64,000 bases of DNA from Negativibacillus massiliensis. GTDB lineage: Bacteria; Bacillota; Clostridia; Oscillospirales; Ruminococcaceae. The stretch is taken from contig NZ_FTRU01000008.1 of NCBI RefSeq assembly GCF_900148495.1, forward strand, positions 992,001-1,056,000, given 5' to 3'. Shown here in pieces: positions 1-8,539 of the stretch (position 1 is the first letter of the stretch; every line of letters begins with the position of its first letter). The translations under genes were made by a program, and so were the position numbers. Below the pieces are notes generated by a model. That model was given only the letters and a program-made list of their open reading frames with translations. It was not told the DNA's origin and made no database searches.

Positions 1-71
1 TAAAAACGCACCGCATCAATGCCAAGTCCCAGCATCTGTGCGACCTGCGAAATAGAAAACATTCGATCCAT
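1..71 (-). CDS. MerR-family transcriptional regulator, N-terminal fragment
   Basis: The gene runs off the left edge; only the first 23 codons are present. They read MDRMFSISQVAQMLGLGIDA and then VRF, the classic start of the MerR winged-helix DNA-binding domain (S-I-S-x-V-A, then a T/A-L/V-R-[FY]-Y helix). A strong Shine-Dalgarno sequence GAGGAGG lies 6 bases before the ATG at 71. An in-frame ATG three codons later is less well placed. The effector domain is outside the window, so the ligand cannot be inferred. Confidence 0.75.
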   Translation of the reverse strand, partial: MDRMFSISQVAQMLGLGIDAVRF

Positions 72-86
72 AAAAACCTCCTCGCA

Positions 87-1268
87 TTAAAACAGCTGTT
101 TTGCTCTCTCAATTAGTTTTTCAGTGTGATTTTGCAAAACTTCCTGCATACATTCTTCCAAAAGCTGATTTAATATTTCGCCGACCTTTTTCCCTTTTGG
201 ACATCCCGCTTCCAAAAGCTGTCTGCCATCGACCTGCAAGTCAGAAAGAGAACAGCAGCCCTCCTTTGCTCTGGCAAATGTATCAAGCTGCTGCTGTCTG
301 GCCTTTTCATCAAGATGATTGGAAACAAAAAGAAGGCTTAGAAAATCCTCTGTTGTCTTTTCTCCAAAGGCATTTAAACATCTTCGAAAATCCACTACAG
401 TTTCCGGCGTATTTTGCAGAATTTCCCAGAGAGCTTCTTCCCTTTTGCTCTCTGTTTTTGGCGCTTTCAGGCGCAGAAGTACATCCTTTGCCCGCTTTCC
501 CTGACTGTGATAAAGCCAGATCAGCCGCAGAAAAGCGTCCTCGGGCAGTCTTCGAATCTCATCGCCCAAAACATCGAGCTCCGGAAAAATCTGCCCCCAC
601 ACTTCTTTTAACGCAAAGGTCTGCGACACCCACCTTCCACACAGTGCTTTGCAAAGCTCCTCGCAGATTCGCTCGGCAGAGATTTCGCAGAGCAATTTTG
701 CTTTGTCGCAGGCAGCTTGGCTGCTTTCCTGCTGAATAGAAAATCCTAGCACCGCAGAAAAACGGACCGCACGCAAGATACGCAGCGCGTCCTCCTCAAA
801 GCGAAGCTTGGGGTCTCCCACGCAGCGGATTGTTTTGTTTTTGATATCCTCTTCCCCGCCAAAGCAGTCGAGCAATCCTTTCTCCGGATGGTACGCCATG
901 GCGTTGATGGTAAAGTCACGCCGGGAAAGATCCTCGCGGATTTCTCTGGTAAAACGGATAGCGTCCGGGTGGCGGTGGTCGCTGCATCCGCTCTCGATGC
1001 GGTAGGTGGTAATTTCATACACCGCTCCATCCTCGATGACACCAACCGTTCCATGCTGCTCGCCATTTAACAGCAGGCGTTTGTCCGAAAAGATCTCCTT
1101 CATTCGTCCGGTACTTGCCGAAGTGGTCATATCCCAGTCGTGCGGTATCTTACCCATCAAACTGTCACGGACACATCCTCCAACAATCCATGCCTCTTCC
1201 CCTGCCGCTTCCAATTGCTCTATCAGGTGCAGCACCTGCGGTGGAAGCAGGATCTGCTTATTCTTCAT
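87..1268 (-). CDS. cca: CCA tRNA nucleotidyltransferase (class II)
   Basis: This enzyme adds or repairs the 3' CCA end of tRNAs in the cytoplasm without a template. The 393-residue protein shows the class II head: GGCVRD at residues 30-35, the metal-binding D44-W-D46 pair, RRDFTINAMA from residue 116, and the EDxxR nucleotide-recognition motif at 159-163. The frame stays open upstream to about 1424, but that part overlaps the VOC gene and has no family similarity; the ATG at 1268 is chosen because it overlaps the VOC stop by 11 bases, a translationally coupled arrangement, and gives the family N-terminus. The Shine-Dalgarno GGAG lies about 16 bases upstream inside the VOC gene, which also points to coupling. 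Length is normal for a class II enzyme without a long extension. Confidence 0.95.
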   Translation of the reverse strand: MKNKQILLPPQVLHLIEQLEAAGEEAWIVGGCVRDSLMGKIPHDWDMTTSASTGRMKEIFSDKRLLLNGEQHGTVGVIEDGAVYEITTYRIESGCSDHRHPDAIRFTREIREDLSRRDFTINAMAYHPEKGLLDCFGGEEDIKNKTIRCVGDPKLRFEEDALRILRAVRFSAVLGFSIQQESSQAACDKAKLLCEISAERICEELCKALCGRWVSQTFALKEVWGQIFPELDVLGDEIRRLPEDAFLRLIWLYHSQGKRAKDVLLRLKAPKTESKREEALWEILQNTPETVVDFRRCLNAFGEKTTEDFLSLLFVSNHLDEKARQQQLDTFARAKEGCCSLSDLQVDGRQLLEAGCPKGKKVGEILNQLLEECMQEVLQNHTEKLIERAKQLF

Positions 1269-1623
1269 CGACAATTTTCTGGAACTCCAGCAGGTATCCG
1301 TCCGGATCTGCAAAGAAGAAGGAGTAAACCGGGAACTTTGGATGGCGGGCAGGCGCACCTTGTGTTTTGATTCCCAACGATTGCAGACGCTGGTATTCCT
1401 GATCCACCTGCTGTGTATTCTCACAGTTTAACGACATGCAGACACCGCTTGCCAGTGGTCTGCCGTCATCATACTGGCAAAATCCCCAGTATCCTTTGTT
1501 GCAGCTTAAAATAATACAGCTGCCCATCTCTTTCCAGACTGTCAGCCCTACCACCTCAGTATAAAAGCGGACGGTCTCCTTTAAATTGCTGACTGGTAAA
1601 AAGGTAATGCTCGATTCGATCAT
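1258..1623 (-). CDS. VOC (glyoxalase/bleomycin-resistance) superfamily protein
   Basis: A 121-residue single-domain vicinal-oxygen-chelate protein. The N-terminal half has the typical ITFLPVSNLKETVRFYTEVVGL strand-helix pattern (residues 6-27) and the C-terminal part has FADPDGYLLEFQ (about 103-114), the usual second beta-alpha-beta unit with a metal-ligand-type Glu. VOC proteins include glyoxalases, dioxygenases and antibiotic-binding proteins; nothing here fixes the substrate. The start has a very good GAGGAGGAAC Shine-Dalgarno. It is the first gene of a two-gene unit with cca, which overlaps its stop codon. The shared transcription suggests convenience rather than a shared pathway. Confidence 0.85.
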   Translation of the reverse strand: MIESSITFLPVSNLKETVRFYTEVVGLTVWKEMGSCIILSCNKGYWGFCQYDDGRPLASGVCMSLNCENTQQVDQEYQRLQSLGIKTQGAPARHPKFPVYSFFFADPDGYLLEFQKIVDEE

Positions 1624-1651
1624 TTTTTGTTCCTCCTCGCATTTTATTTTT

Positions 1652-1657
1652 ATTATA
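1652..1657 (-). promoter_or_regulatory. -10 element for VOC-cca
   Basis: The minus strand has a perfect TATAAT about 30 bases before the VOC start codon. There is no convincing -35 at 16-18 bases, so only the -10 is called. Confidence 0.5.
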
Positions 1658-1690
1658 CCATGTTATCCTAGCAGTTTCACCCGAATTTAT

Positions 1691-1725
1691 AAAAAAACTC
1701 CCCTCAGCTGCTGAGGAGAGTTTTT
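1691..1725 (-). terminator. Rho-independent terminator of the ABC operon
   Basis: An 11-pair stem with one mismatch (ACTCcCCTCAG / CTGAGGaGAGT, loop CTG) is followed on the minus strand by seven T. It lies 4 bases after the permease stop codon. Confidence 0.9.
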
Positions 1726-1729
1726 AAAG

Positions 1730-3157
1730 TTACTCGTGTTTGATTGCTTCCAGCGCGGAAATTTTGACCGCCCGGTTTGCCGGATAAAATCCCGAAACCA
1801 GACCGATGATAGTCGCAAAAACAATCGCCGAAATCATCAGCCATCCTGGAATGATGGAAAGCTCGGAGCCCATTGCCATGGAACCGATGCCGCCCATCAG
1901 GCCGGAAAGAAAGTTTCCGTTTTCTCCGTTTAAGCTTCCGTTCGTGGCAAGGTAATTGAGCAGCTTCGAAATTGCAAGGCTTACCCCAACTCCGGCAAGA
2001 CCGCCGCAGAATCCGATCAACCCTGCTTCCATCAAAAACACCTCGCGGATATTCGCAACCTTACATCCAAGAACCTTCATAACACCGATTTCTCGTGTGC
2101 GTTCATAGATGGACATAATCATGGTGTTGGTGATACCGATTGCCGCTACCAACAGGGAGATTGCAGCAAGGCTTCCCAAAAACAGCTGTTGCTGCTGCAT
2201 CTGTTTCTGCATCGGTTCACGAACTGATTCCAGCGAATAGGTTTCAAACCCCATTGCCTTGATCGCTTCGTCAACAGAGGACACCGCATCGATATCCGAG
2301 ACCTTTACCTTAACTTGGGTGTAATTTTCCAGTCCATCGTTTCCGCTGTAACTGTTGTTCGGGTCTGTTTTGATCTTGTTGACCCGCTTGTATTCCTTGT
2401 ATAATTGCTGCAATTCCCGGATATCCATAAAGCAGTAGTAGCTTGTTTCCCAACCGAGGCTTGGATTGGACTCCAGCACACCGGTCACATGGACATCTCT
2501 GGTGATGGTCGGATATTTTGGATCTCCTTTGTCATCCTGCTCCTGCGATTCCAGCTTCATGACAATCTTGTCCTTCATCGGATTGACAAACGGGTCCGGC
2601 AGGTTTCCTTTTTCATCTGGAACTGCGCTGATGCGGTTGTTTCTCCAGCTGCGCTTGGTATCCTCAAACTCATAAACGGATTCACTTCCGAACATGATGT
2701 TCGCTGTCTTTTTGGGAGTAGCGCTGGCTGTCAGCAGCTCACCTTCTCTGGTCTTGTATCCAAAATAGGAAAGCGCTTCCGGATAGACTCCCATTACATT
2801 ATAAAGTTGCATCTTGTATCGGTCGTTTCTTCCGGAAACAATGCTCATGTTCATATTGGGAACATTGGCAAACGGAGTGACTGCCACCACATTTTCAATC
2901 TGCTGAATCTGCTTGAGGGCATCGTCATTGAGCTTTGGTTTATCTTTGGAAGAGCCGTAATTCTGAATGGTGATCTGGGTCAGGTCGCCCATCTGTGCCA
3001 ACGATTCCTCCATCGCCTTGGTCATCGCCAGTCCCAGTGAAATCATTACTACAATCGCACAGGTACCCACTACAACGCCGGTCATGGTCAAAAGTGTCCT
3101 TGCCTTGCGCCGCAGAAGGTTTCTCATGGTCATCGAAATCAGATCAAATATTCTCAT
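1730..3157 (-). CDS. ABC transporter permease, FtsX/MacB family
   Basis: The 475-residue protein has a transmembrane helix near residues 21-43 (LLTMTGVVVGTCAIVVMISL), a large extracytoplasmic MacB-PCD-like domain (about 50-325), and a C-terminal FtsX domain with three more helices, including ERTREIGVMKVLGC after the second helix, the hallmark cytoplasmic loop of this family. The ATG at 3157 is used because it overlaps the upstream stop by 14 bases and gives the family start MRIFDLISM. Such permeases use ATP in the cytoplasm to drive conformational change outside rather than classic transport. It is the last gene of a three-gene operon with an ATPase and a secreted Ig-like protein. Confidence 0.9.
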   Translation of the reverse strand: MRIFDLISMTMRNLLRRKARTLLTMTGVVVGTCAIVVMISLGLAMTKAMEESLAQMGDLTQITIQNYGSSKDKPKLNDDALKQIQQIENVVAVTPFANVPNMNMSIVSGRNDRYKMQLYNVMGVYPEALSYFGYKTREGELLTASATPKKTANIMFGSESVYEFEDTKRSWRNNRISAVPDEKGNLPDPFVNPMKDKIVMKLESQEQDDKGDPKYPTITRDVHVTGVLESNPSLGWETSYYCFMDIRELQQLYKEYKRVNKIKTDPNNSYSGNDGLENYTQVKVKVSDIDAVSSVDEAIKAMGFETYSLESVREPMQKQMQQQQLFLGSLAAISLLVAAIGITNTMIMSIYERTREIGVMKVLGCKVANIREVFLMEAGLIGFCGGLAGVGVSLAISKLLNYLATNGSLNGENGNFLSGLMGGIGSMAMGSELSIIPGWLMISAIVFATIIGLVSGFYPANRAVKISALEAIKHE

Positions 3158-4940
3158 CGTCGTCCTCGAATTCTGCCGCAGCCTTTCTCTTCTTGACCAC
3201 ACGAACCGCAATCAGGACTGCCACTACACAGACACCGCCGACCACTGCCCACATCTGCCAGCTGTTCGGGTCCTTCACTTTGTCCCAGAAACTTTCTTCC
3301 GGCAGCTGCGGTTCTTCCATTCCCATATCCACATCCATGCTGCCGGTCATCATATCGTCAGCCGGTGCTTCCAGAATGGTGGTGGAGAATGGTACGCTGA
3401 GCGAGCGGACATTTCCGGCAGTATCCTCATAAGTATAAGCAATCTCGCCCTGAAGCGGTCCGGCTGTATCCGGAGTGAAGGAGAACTCAACCTCTCCCGA
3501 CACACCTGCTGCAACGTTGCCGACATGCTCTACCTTGCCAGCTCCGTTAAAATCGCCCACCAATGTCGCGGACAGATTGTAAATATCGCCGCGGCTCTTG
3601 TTGACATATTTTCCGGTGATATAGATTTCTTCCCCGACGCTGCTTTCCAGAAGGTCCGCAATCGGGTCAACTGTGAATCGGTCTGGCTGCATGGTCTGCA
3701 CCGATACCTGCTGGGTCATCTCACCTTTTTGTCTTACCCCGTTCAGTACATATTCATAGGTAAAGGTAATATCGATTGGATGAGATTTTGCCTCTGCATT
3801 TGGCAGCACCGAAACGTTGATGCTCTTATCAAAGCTGCTGCTCTTATTGATGATTGGCAGATAGAAAACATTGGTCGAATCGACTACCTGCAAGCCCTCG
3901 CTTGGAGCGATCTTCACGATGATGTTTTCCAGGTCCACCTGCTGGCTGGTATTGACACAGGTGAAATCCAGAGAAAATTCACTTCCTGCTGCAATCTGAT
4001 CCTGTCCACCAGTAGAAAATTCCTGTAAAAGCAGATATGGTGTTTCAAACACTGCACTGGTAGAAGCATCTCCGCCTTCTCCGTTGGAATTGCCGCTTTC
4101 ACCCACAGTGGTGCCGTTGTTGGTGCCGGAATTGTTTCCATTATTATTGGTCGTGTCGTCTACCGGCTTGCTGGTTACGGTTGTTCCATCCGGAGAATAG
4201 ATGGTCGAGATGCTCTGATTTTTATTTTTGTCAAGCTGATCTTTGTCGCCATAACCGGAATCCGGAGCGGAACCAGTATCTTTATCGGTAATGGTAGTTT
4301 TGTCCTTTGGTTTTGTTACGGTCAGATCCACCTTTGCCTTGGTAAAGACAAAGCTCAAGGTTGCTGTCTGGTTCTTGATATAGGTAACATCCCCGCGGGT
4401 CGTTGTCTTGCTGACATAAGGATACTGGTAGGTCAGGTTCATCTTCATCTCATTGGAATCGCGGAAAACCACATTCGGCAGCTCGATGTCCAGATCGATG
4501 GTATCGTTGTCACCTTCCGAGCAGGTAATACGGTTGGAAAATGCTTCGCCTGCTGCTGAACCCAGATTATATTTTAAATAGTAGGAACTTTCTCTGGTCG
4601 ATGTCATCTTGGAGTATTTTCCTGTTCCATCGCACAGATGCAGGGTAACGTCCACCCGACCATAGTTGGTCTCCACTTCCTGCCCTTTCTCATCCTGATA
4701 GATCACGCGGGTTGCGTTAAAACCAATCAGGTCGGAACCTGCTGCATGGGAAAAAGTTCCAATCAGGTTTCCATCAATATCGTAAAAGGTCAGATCAGGC
4801 TGTTTATCGGTATGTACAGAAGTTTTCTTTTTAACAACAGCGGCGCTTGCCATCGTAGACAAAACGCCGCCCATTACACCAAGAACCATCAGTACTGCCA
4901 TCATCAGGCAAACAAAACGGACAAATTTTTTATGCTTCAT
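3144..4940 (-). CDS. Membrane-anchored exported Ig-like protein of the ABC operon
   Basis: The 598-residue protein begins with a signal peptide (about 1-34, ending ASA), has an N-terminal beta-rich domain (35-205), a Thr/Asn/Gly-rich low-complexity linker (about 206-298), two CARDB/NEW3-like Ig-type domains (about 299-415 and 416-525), a Met/Asp stretch, one transmembrane helix (562-581) and a short KKRK-acidic cytoplasmic tail. The ATG overlaps the stop of the ATPase gene (ATGA). It sits in the position where gram-negative MacAB systems have the adaptor MacA, but shows no MacA-like barrel or hairpin; it may be the extracytoplasmic partner that the permease moves. That role is inference from gene order. 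No enzyme motif is visible. Confidence 0.75.
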   Translation of the reverse strand: MKHKKFVRFVCLMMAVLMVLGVMGGVLSTMASAAVVKKKTSVHTDKQPDLTFYDIDGNLIGTFSHAAGSDLIGFNATRVIYQDEKGQEVETNYGRVDVTLHLCDGTGKYSKMTSTRESSYYLKYNLGSAAGEAFSNRITCSEGDNDTIDLDIELPNVVFRDSNEMKMNLTYQYPYVSKTTTRGDVTYIKNQTATLSFVFTKAKVDLTVTKPKDKTTITDKDTGSAPDSGYGDKDQLDKNKNQSISTIYSPDGTTVTSKPVDDTTNNNGNNSGTNNGTTVGESGNSNGEGGDASTSAVFETPYLLLQEFSTGGQDQIAAGSEFSLDFTCVNTSQQVDLENIIVKIAPSEGLQVVDSTNVFYLPIINKSSSFDKSINVSVLPNAEAKSHPIDITFTYEYVLNGVRQKGEMTQQVSVQTMQPDRFTVDPIADLLESSVGEEIYITGKYVNKSRGDIYNLSATLVGDFNGAGKVEHVGNVAAGVSGEVEFSFTPDTAGPLQGEIAYTYEDTAGNVRSLSVPFSTTILEAPADDMMTGSMDVDMGMEEPQLPEESFWDKVKDPNSWQMWAVVGGVCVVAVLIAVRVVKKRKAAAEFEDDDENI

Positions 4941-5875
4941 TGTTTCTCCTCATCTTCCCTTTCTTGATCGGTTATCTCTTGCTTTTCTTCCATTTCCTCC
5001 GGTTTCTCATCCACCACTTTGCCCGGCTGTTTGGGCTGTTCCTGCAGGTCATCCGGCAGCAATGCGTTTACCACCTGTGCCATCTCATCGTCCTGAGAGC
5101 TTTGCAGCGCTTTTGATGCCGATGTATTTTCCGGCAGTGCTGCTGTTTCTGACGATGCCGACGGTTCCTCCGAAATCTCTGCAATCGACCGGTTTTCTCT
5201 GTCATCTACCACCTTGCCGTCAATCAGCGTGATGATGCGATCGGCATACAGTGCAAGCTCCCGGTCATGCGTTACCAGAACCAGCGTCTGATTGTTTTTC
5301 CGGCAAAGCCGCACCATCAGCTCCATGACCTCTTTGGTGGTCTTGGTATCCAGGTTTCCGGTCGGCTCATCGGCAAAAACGATCTTTGGCTTTGCCACAA
5401 ATGCGCGGGCAATGCCGACACGCTGCTGCTGACCACCGGACATCTGTGCCGGTTTGTGGTGCATTCGCTTGCCCAGTCCAACCTGTTTTAAAATCACCTT
5501 GGCTCGACGGTTTCGCAGACCTTTTCCGATTCCGCGAAACATCAGCGGCATCGCCACGTTTTCCAGCGCACTGTACGATTGCAGGAGGTTATAAGACTGA
5601 AAAATGAATCCGACATTTTTCTGCCTGAATTTCGCAAGCTGTCCCTCAGACAAGGCCGAAACATTCACTCCGCCAATCAGCACTCTTCCTTTGGTCGGCT
5701 TTTCCAGACCTGCCAGCTGGTTTAGCAGGGTCGATTTTCCGGAACCGGAAGTTCCCAGAATACAGCAGATCTGCCCCTTTGGGATTTCCAGATTGATTCC
5801 TCCCAAGGCAACAACCTTTTCTTTTCCCACCGGGTAAATCTTATACAGATTTTCAATCTTGATGATCGCTGCCAT
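4937..5875 (-). CDS. ABC transporter ATP-binding protein, MacB/LolD type, with acidic tail
   Basis: A complete nucleotide-binding domain: Walker A GTSGSGKST at 41-49, Q-loop at about 93, signature SGGQQ at 146-150, Walker B IVFADE at 165-170 and the H-loop VTHDRE. It belongs to the MacB/LolD/FtsE group, which pairs with FtsX-type permeases such as the one two genes downstream. After about residue 228 it carries an unusual tail of about 85 residues rich in Glu, Asp, Gln and Ser with no predicted fold; typical family members end shortly after the H-loop. The start at 5875 gives the family N-terminus. A consensus promoter lies about 60 bases upstream, so this is the first gene of the operon. Confidence 0.93.
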   Translation of the reverse strand: MAAIIKIENLYKIYPVGKEKVVALGGINLEIPKGQICCILGTSGSGKSTLLNQLAGLEKPTKGRVLIGGVNVSALSEGQLAKFRQKNVGFIFQSYNLLQSYSALENVAMPLMFRGIGKGLRNRRAKVILKQVGLGKRMHHKPAQMSGGQQQRVGIARAFVAKPKIVFADEPTGNLDTKTTKEVMELMVRLCRKNNQTLVLVTHDRELALYADRIITLIDGKVVDDRENRSIAEISEEPSASSETAALPENTSASKALQSSQDDEMAQVVNALLPDDLQEQPKQPGKVVDEKPEEMEEKQEITDQEREDEEKQ

Positions 5876-5935
5876 TCTGTCATTCCTTTCCAGATAACCT
5901 ACGGGAAATATTTCCCTTTTTCTCAGTACAGAAAC

Positions 5936-5964
5936 AGGATAGCATAACAGTCTACACTTGTCAA
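5936..5964 (-). promoter_or_regulatory. Consensus sigma-A promoter of the ABC operon
   Basis: On the minus strand TTGACA is separated by 17 bases from TATCCT, about 60 bases before the ATPase start codon. Confidence 0.85.
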
Positions 5965-5995
5965 GTTATCTTTGCACTTTCTGTATAACATTCAC

Positions 5996-6030
5996 AAAAA
6001 AATCGGTACAGAACGTATCTGTACCGATTT
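5996..6030 (-). terminator. Terminator after the Clp ATPase gene
   Basis: A perfect 12-pair stem (AATCGGTACAGA / TCTGTACCGATT, loop of 5) is followed on the minus strand by seven T. It lies 6 bases after the clp stop codon. The other strand also has a short T-run, so it may work both ways. Confidence 0.9.
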
Positions 6031-6035
6031 TACCT

Positions 6036-8381
6036 TTAGTCAAGAACATGCAGCACGATGTTGTCATCCTCTGCGCTGATCTGGATTCCTGCCGGCTGAT
6101 TTGCATAGCGTTCCACCAGCAGCGAGCAGATCTTGTCTTCCACCTCTTTGCGGATCAGGCGGCGAAGATCTCTCGCACCGCCCTGTTTGCCATGTGCTTT
6201 GTGGGCGATGAGCTTGAGTGCTGCCTCATCCCACAGGCAGGTGATTCCTTTTTCTGCCAGAGGTTCTTTGAGCTCACCCAGCATCAATTCTGCAATCTTT
6301 ACAAAGTCTTCCTCGGTAAGCTGGTTAAAGATAACCACCTCATCCACTCTACCCAAGAATTCCGGACGCAAAAACTCAGAGAGCGACTGCATTACACGGT
6401 CACGGACAATATCGGATGGGGTCTTGTTAAATCCAAGTGAGGAAGCACGCTGTTCGGTTCCACAGTTGGAGGTCATCACGATAACGGTGCTCTCAAAGGA
6501 AACGATTCTTCCCTGAGCATCGGTGATCTTTCCTTCATCCAGAATCTGAAGCAGAATGTTCATGACATCCGGATGTGCTTTTTCGATCTCATCAAACAGA
6601 ACAACCGAGTATGGTCTTCTTCTTACCTTTTCGGTGAGCTGACCTGCTTCATCGTAGCCAACATATCCTGGAGGCGCACCGATGATGCGTGCCACGCTGT
6701 GTTTCTCCATAAACTCGGACATATCCAGACGAATGAGCGGATTCTGCTTGTCGAACAGTTCCTCGGACAGCACCTTGACCAGCTCGGTTTTACCTACACC
6801 GGTAGGACCGACAAAGATAAAGGAAGCTGGACGGCGTTTTTTGCTGATCTGCACTCTGGAACGGCGGACTGCTGCACTGACCAGCTTGACCGCTTCATCC
6901 TGTCCGATGATGCGTTTTTTCAGCGATTCTTCCAGAGAGGATACACGCTGCATCTCCGATTCCTGAATCTTGCTTGCCGGAATTCCGGTCCAAAGCTCGA
7001 TTACCTTTGCAAGGTCTTCATCGGTTACCTTCTGACCCAGAGCTTCGCTTTCCAGTTCTTTTGCCTGACTTTGCAGCTGGAGAACCTTTGCCTTGTTTTC
7101 TGCCAGCTTCTCATAGTCAACATCCTTATCCTTCTGCTCTTCACTCTCGATTACATGCTGATATACCTTGATCTGGCGGTTATACTCATCGTACTGTGCC
7201 AGCGTTTTGTTGCGCAGGTTTGCACAGGAGCAAGCTTCATCCAAAAGGTCGATTGCCTTGTCCGGCAGGAAACGGTCGTTGATATAACGTTCCGAATAAA
7301 GTACGGCGCGGCGGGCAATCTCATCGGTAACGGTGACACGATGGAACTGCTCGTAGTATTTCTTGATTCCTTTGAGCACATCAACGGTCTGTTCAATAGT
7401 CGGCTGATCTACCTTAACCGGCTGGAAGCGGCGTTCCAGCGCTGCGTCTTTTTCGATATGCTTGCGGTATTCATCAAAGGTGGTTGCACCGATGACCTGA
7501 ATTTCACCGCGGGAAAGTGCTGGTTTTAAAATATTGGCAGCATTCATCGAGCCTTCCGAATCACCTGCACCGACCAGACTATGCACCTCATCGATAAAGA
7601 GGATTGCATTGCCGATCTTGCGCACATCATCCAGAAGTCCTTTGACACGACTTTCAAACTGGCCGCGGAACTGGGTTCCCGCTACCAGAGAGGTCATATC
7701 CAGCAGGTACAGCTCTTTTCCCTGCAGCATTGCCGGAACGGTACCGTCTGCAAGCTTCTGCGCAATTCCTTCTGCGATTGCAGTCTTGCCGACACCCGGT
7801 TCACCAATCAGACAAGGGTTATTTTTGGTGCGGCGGTTTAAGATCTGGATAACGCGCTCGATTTCCTGATCACGTCCTACAATGCGGTCAATCTTTCCGT
7901 CCTTTGCCTTCTGGGTCAGGTTCTCGCAATGAGCAGAGAGGAATTTATATTTTTTCTTTTCACGATCCCGCTCTTTTTTCTCGCGGGAAGACATTTTTTT
8001 CTCTGTCTGGGAGGACTGGGAATCTTCTTCGTCGCTCATTTCATCCTGATTGTAGAAATCCAGAGCAGCATCCTCATCTTCGCCGTCCATTCCCATCTGC
8101 GGCATGTTGAACATCTGCATGAATGGCATCGACTGAGCGCCGCCCATATCAAAGCTGTCCCCAAAGGTGTCCATCAGACCTGCCATCTGGTCATCCATGG
8201 CATCCAGCTGTTCATCGGTAATTCCCATCTTGTCCAGCAGATCGGTCACCGGCTTAATGTTCATCTCTTTGGCGCATTTGATACACAGTCCTTCATTGAT
8301 GGACTTGTCCCCCTCCATACGGGTGATGAACACAACTGCCATCCTTTTTTTACATCTGGAACACAACATATTTTCATTCAT
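6036..8381 (-). CDS. clpE: ATP-dependent Clp protease ATP-binding subunit, ClpE type (zinc finger)
   Basis: A 781-residue HSP100 unfoldase expected to feed substrates to ClpP. The N-terminus has a four-Cys zinc finger (C7, C10, C33, C36) as in ClpE and McsA, then an acidic linker, and two AAA+ modules: first Walker A GEPGVGKTA and Walker B ILFIDE, second Walker A GPTGVGKTE and VVLFDEIEKAHP. A UVR-like middle segment lies between them. There is no double Clp-N repeat, which separates it from ClpC. I prefer the ATG at 8381 over the one at 8396, because the upstream one would touch its own Shine-Dalgarno. ClpE genes of Bacilli are CtsR targets, but no CtsR heptad repeat was found in the 140 bases upstream. 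Confidence 0.9.
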   Translation of the reverse strand: MNENMLCSRCKKRMAVVFITRMEGDKSINEGLCIKCAKEMNIKPVTDLLDKMGITDEQLDAMDDQMAGLMDTFGDSFDMGGAQSMPFMQMFNMPQMGMDGEDEDAALDFYNQDEMSDEEDSQSSQTEKKMSSREKKERDREKKKYKFLSAHCENLTQKAKDGKIDRIVGRDQEIERVIQILNRRTKNNPCLIGEPGVGKTAIAEGIAQKLADGTVPAMLQGKELYLLDMTSLVAGTQFRGQFESRVKGLLDDVRKIGNAILFIDEVHSLVGAGDSEGSMNAANILKPALSRGEIQVIGATTFDEYRKHIEKDAALERRFQPVKVDQPTIEQTVDVLKGIKKYYEQFHRVTVTDEIARRAVLYSERYINDRFLPDKAIDLLDEACSCANLRNKTLAQYDEYNRQIKVYQHVIESEEQKDKDVDYEKLAENKAKVLQLQSQAKELESEALGQKVTDEDLAKVIELWTGIPASKIQESEMQRVSSLEESLKKRIIGQDEAVKLVSAAVRRSRVQISKKRRPASFIFVGPTGVGKTELVKVLSEELFDKQNPLIRLDMSEFMEKHSVARIIGAPPGYVGYDEAGQLTEKVRRRPYSVVLFDEIEKAHPDVMNILLQILDEGKITDAQGRIVSFESTVIVMTSNCGTEQRASSLGFNKTPSDIVRDRVMQSLSEFLRPEFLGRVDEVVIFNQLTEEDFVKIAELMLGELKEPLAEKGITCLWDEAALKLIAHKAHGKQGGARDLRRLIRKEVEDKICSLLVERYANQPAGIQISAEDDNIVLHVLD

Positions 8382-8459
8382 CGATCTATATAACATCCTT
8401 TCTTTTTCAGGAAACCAACATTTATAATTCTAACAGAAGCTTCTCCAAGCTTTCTATTC

Positions 8460-8465
8460 ATTATA
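8460..8465 (-). promoter_or_regulatory. -10 element, candidate, for clpE
   Basis: TATAAT on the minus strand about 80 bases before the clpE start. The -35 is poor (TGACTT at 16 bases). The 140-base gap otherwise holds A/T-rich sequence with an imperfect GAAGCTT repeat. Confidence 0.4.
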
Positions 8466-8539
8466 ATCTTATTTTATGAACAAGTCATGAAAAAGTTCTG
8501 TCTATTTGTAACACAAATGCTTTGTAGTACAACGATTGG

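Noticed and set aside
87-1424. A longer cca reading frame starting at 1424
   Set aside because: The first 52 codons overlap the VOC gene in another frame and do not resemble the enzyme family; the internal ATG at 1268 gives the correct N-terminus.
2967-4028. A 353-codon plus-strand open frame
   Set aside because: Antisense to the permease and Ig-like protein genes, and it crosses their junction; no start signal.
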